From the NCBI GenBank assembly GCA_018819285.1, contig JAHJQM010000023.1:1-63457 (forward strand): a DNA stretch of 63,457 nucleotides, in the 5' to 3' direction. The notes under the pieces are model-generated. The model had not been told where the DNA came from and did not search any database. It was given only the letters and a program-made list of their open reading frames with translations. This DNA comes from Candidatus Omnitrophota bacterium. GTDB lineage: Bacteria > Omnitrophota > Gorgyraeia > Gorgyraeales > Gorgyraeaceae. The number at the start of each line of letters is the position of its first letter. Position 1 is the first letter of the stretch. Below, in pieces: positions 63,285 to 63,457 of this stretch. Made by a program: the position numbers and the translations under genes.

Positions 63285-63316
63285 CCGTCGATTAACGTTT
63301 AATCAGGAGGATTAAC

Positions 63317-63457
63317 ATGGCAAAAGAAAAATTTGAACGTAAAAAACCACACGTAAATATCGGCACCATAGGACATGTTGATCACGGCAAGACCACGCTT
63401 ACCAGCGCTATCACAAAGGTTCTTTCTAGCCGCGGCTTAGCCCAGGCAAGGAACTAC
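63317..63457 (+). CDS. tuf: Elongation factor Tu (partial, N-terminus)
   Basis: 47 codons to the window edge: [24 protein letters not shown] with the G1 loop [14 protein letters not shown] lies 8 bases before ATG 63317. EF-Tu carries aminoacyl-tRNA to the ribosome; co-transcription with tRNA-Thr fits. Confidence 0.97.
   Translation, partial: MAKEKFERKKPHVNIGTIGHVDHGKTTLTSAITKVLSSRGLAQARNY

Overview
The window is one continuous piece of a bacterial chromosome: A+T-rich by eye, densely coded and almost entirely on the + strand. The organism looks Gram-negative-like (HtrA protease with a signal peptide, O-antigen-ligase-type polymerases, PgsA/PgpA, UppP). The mix of gene content, archaeal-type phosphoglycerate mutase, citramalate synthase and very many intergenic palindromes fits an uncultured lineage. 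My best guess is a candidate phylum such as Omnitrophota, but that is inference; no single marker here proves it.

Region 1 (1-15.6 kb) is accessory. It begins with radical SAM proteins and a polysaccharide locus: GT39-, GT2- and GT4-type glycosyltransferases and two O-antigen-ligase-like polymerases, with gene debris (a frameshifted SGNH-hydrolase-like remnant and a 17-codon GT2 stub). Inside it lies a compact set that reads as a RiPP (ribosomally made, modified peptide) cluster. It has a 50-aa precursor ending in five closely spaced cysteines behind a strong promoter, absent from the supplied ORF track; two PqqD-like recognition proteins; a radical SAM/SPASM maturase; an HprK-like kinase; a glycosyltransferase; a lasso-B2-type transglutaminase-fold peptidase; and a divergent nucleotidyltransferase. 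No lasso cyclase is present. This is the best candidate for an undescribed system.

Region 2 (15.6-32 kb) is core: rpsO-pnp, uppP, ftsK, a RodZ-like protein, rimO-pgsA-pgpA, thpR and cinA on the minus strand divergent from recA, an htrA-type protease and alaS. Region 3 (32-41.2 kb) is a fused amino-acid block, hisD-B-H-A-F-I then trpE-G-D-C-F, lacking hisG/hisC/hisE and trpA/trpB. Region 4 (41.2-55.4 kb) holds a small excisionase-type HTH protein, apgM-lysC-cimA, valS, nadC, uvrB-birA-coaX-mnmA and larE. Region 5 (55.4-63.5 kb) has tRNA-Met, tilS, ftsH, folP, cdaA with a miniature CdaR-like protein, pdxJ, acpS, nnrD, then tRNA-Tyr, Gly, Thr, Thr and the start of tuf, the same tRNA-tuf layout known from Escherichia coli.

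The core genes are tied together by several families of non-coding repeats. (a) A 35-bp hairpin occurs seven times just after, or supplying, stop codons. (b) A bipartite leader palindrome with conserved ends and a variable middle, its 3' end carrying the ribosome binding site, occurs upstream of ftsK, rodZ-like, recA, alaS and partly hisA. (c) Two roughly 300-bp long hairpins flank nadC; their stems differ in sequence but keep pairing, which suggests a structured RNA. (d) Elements at the 3' ends of tRNA-Tyr and tRNA-Thr duplicate the tRNA 3' terminus. (e) Palindromes are inserted in frame inside several proteins. All functional statements come from reading the sequence and family knowledge; no database search was run.
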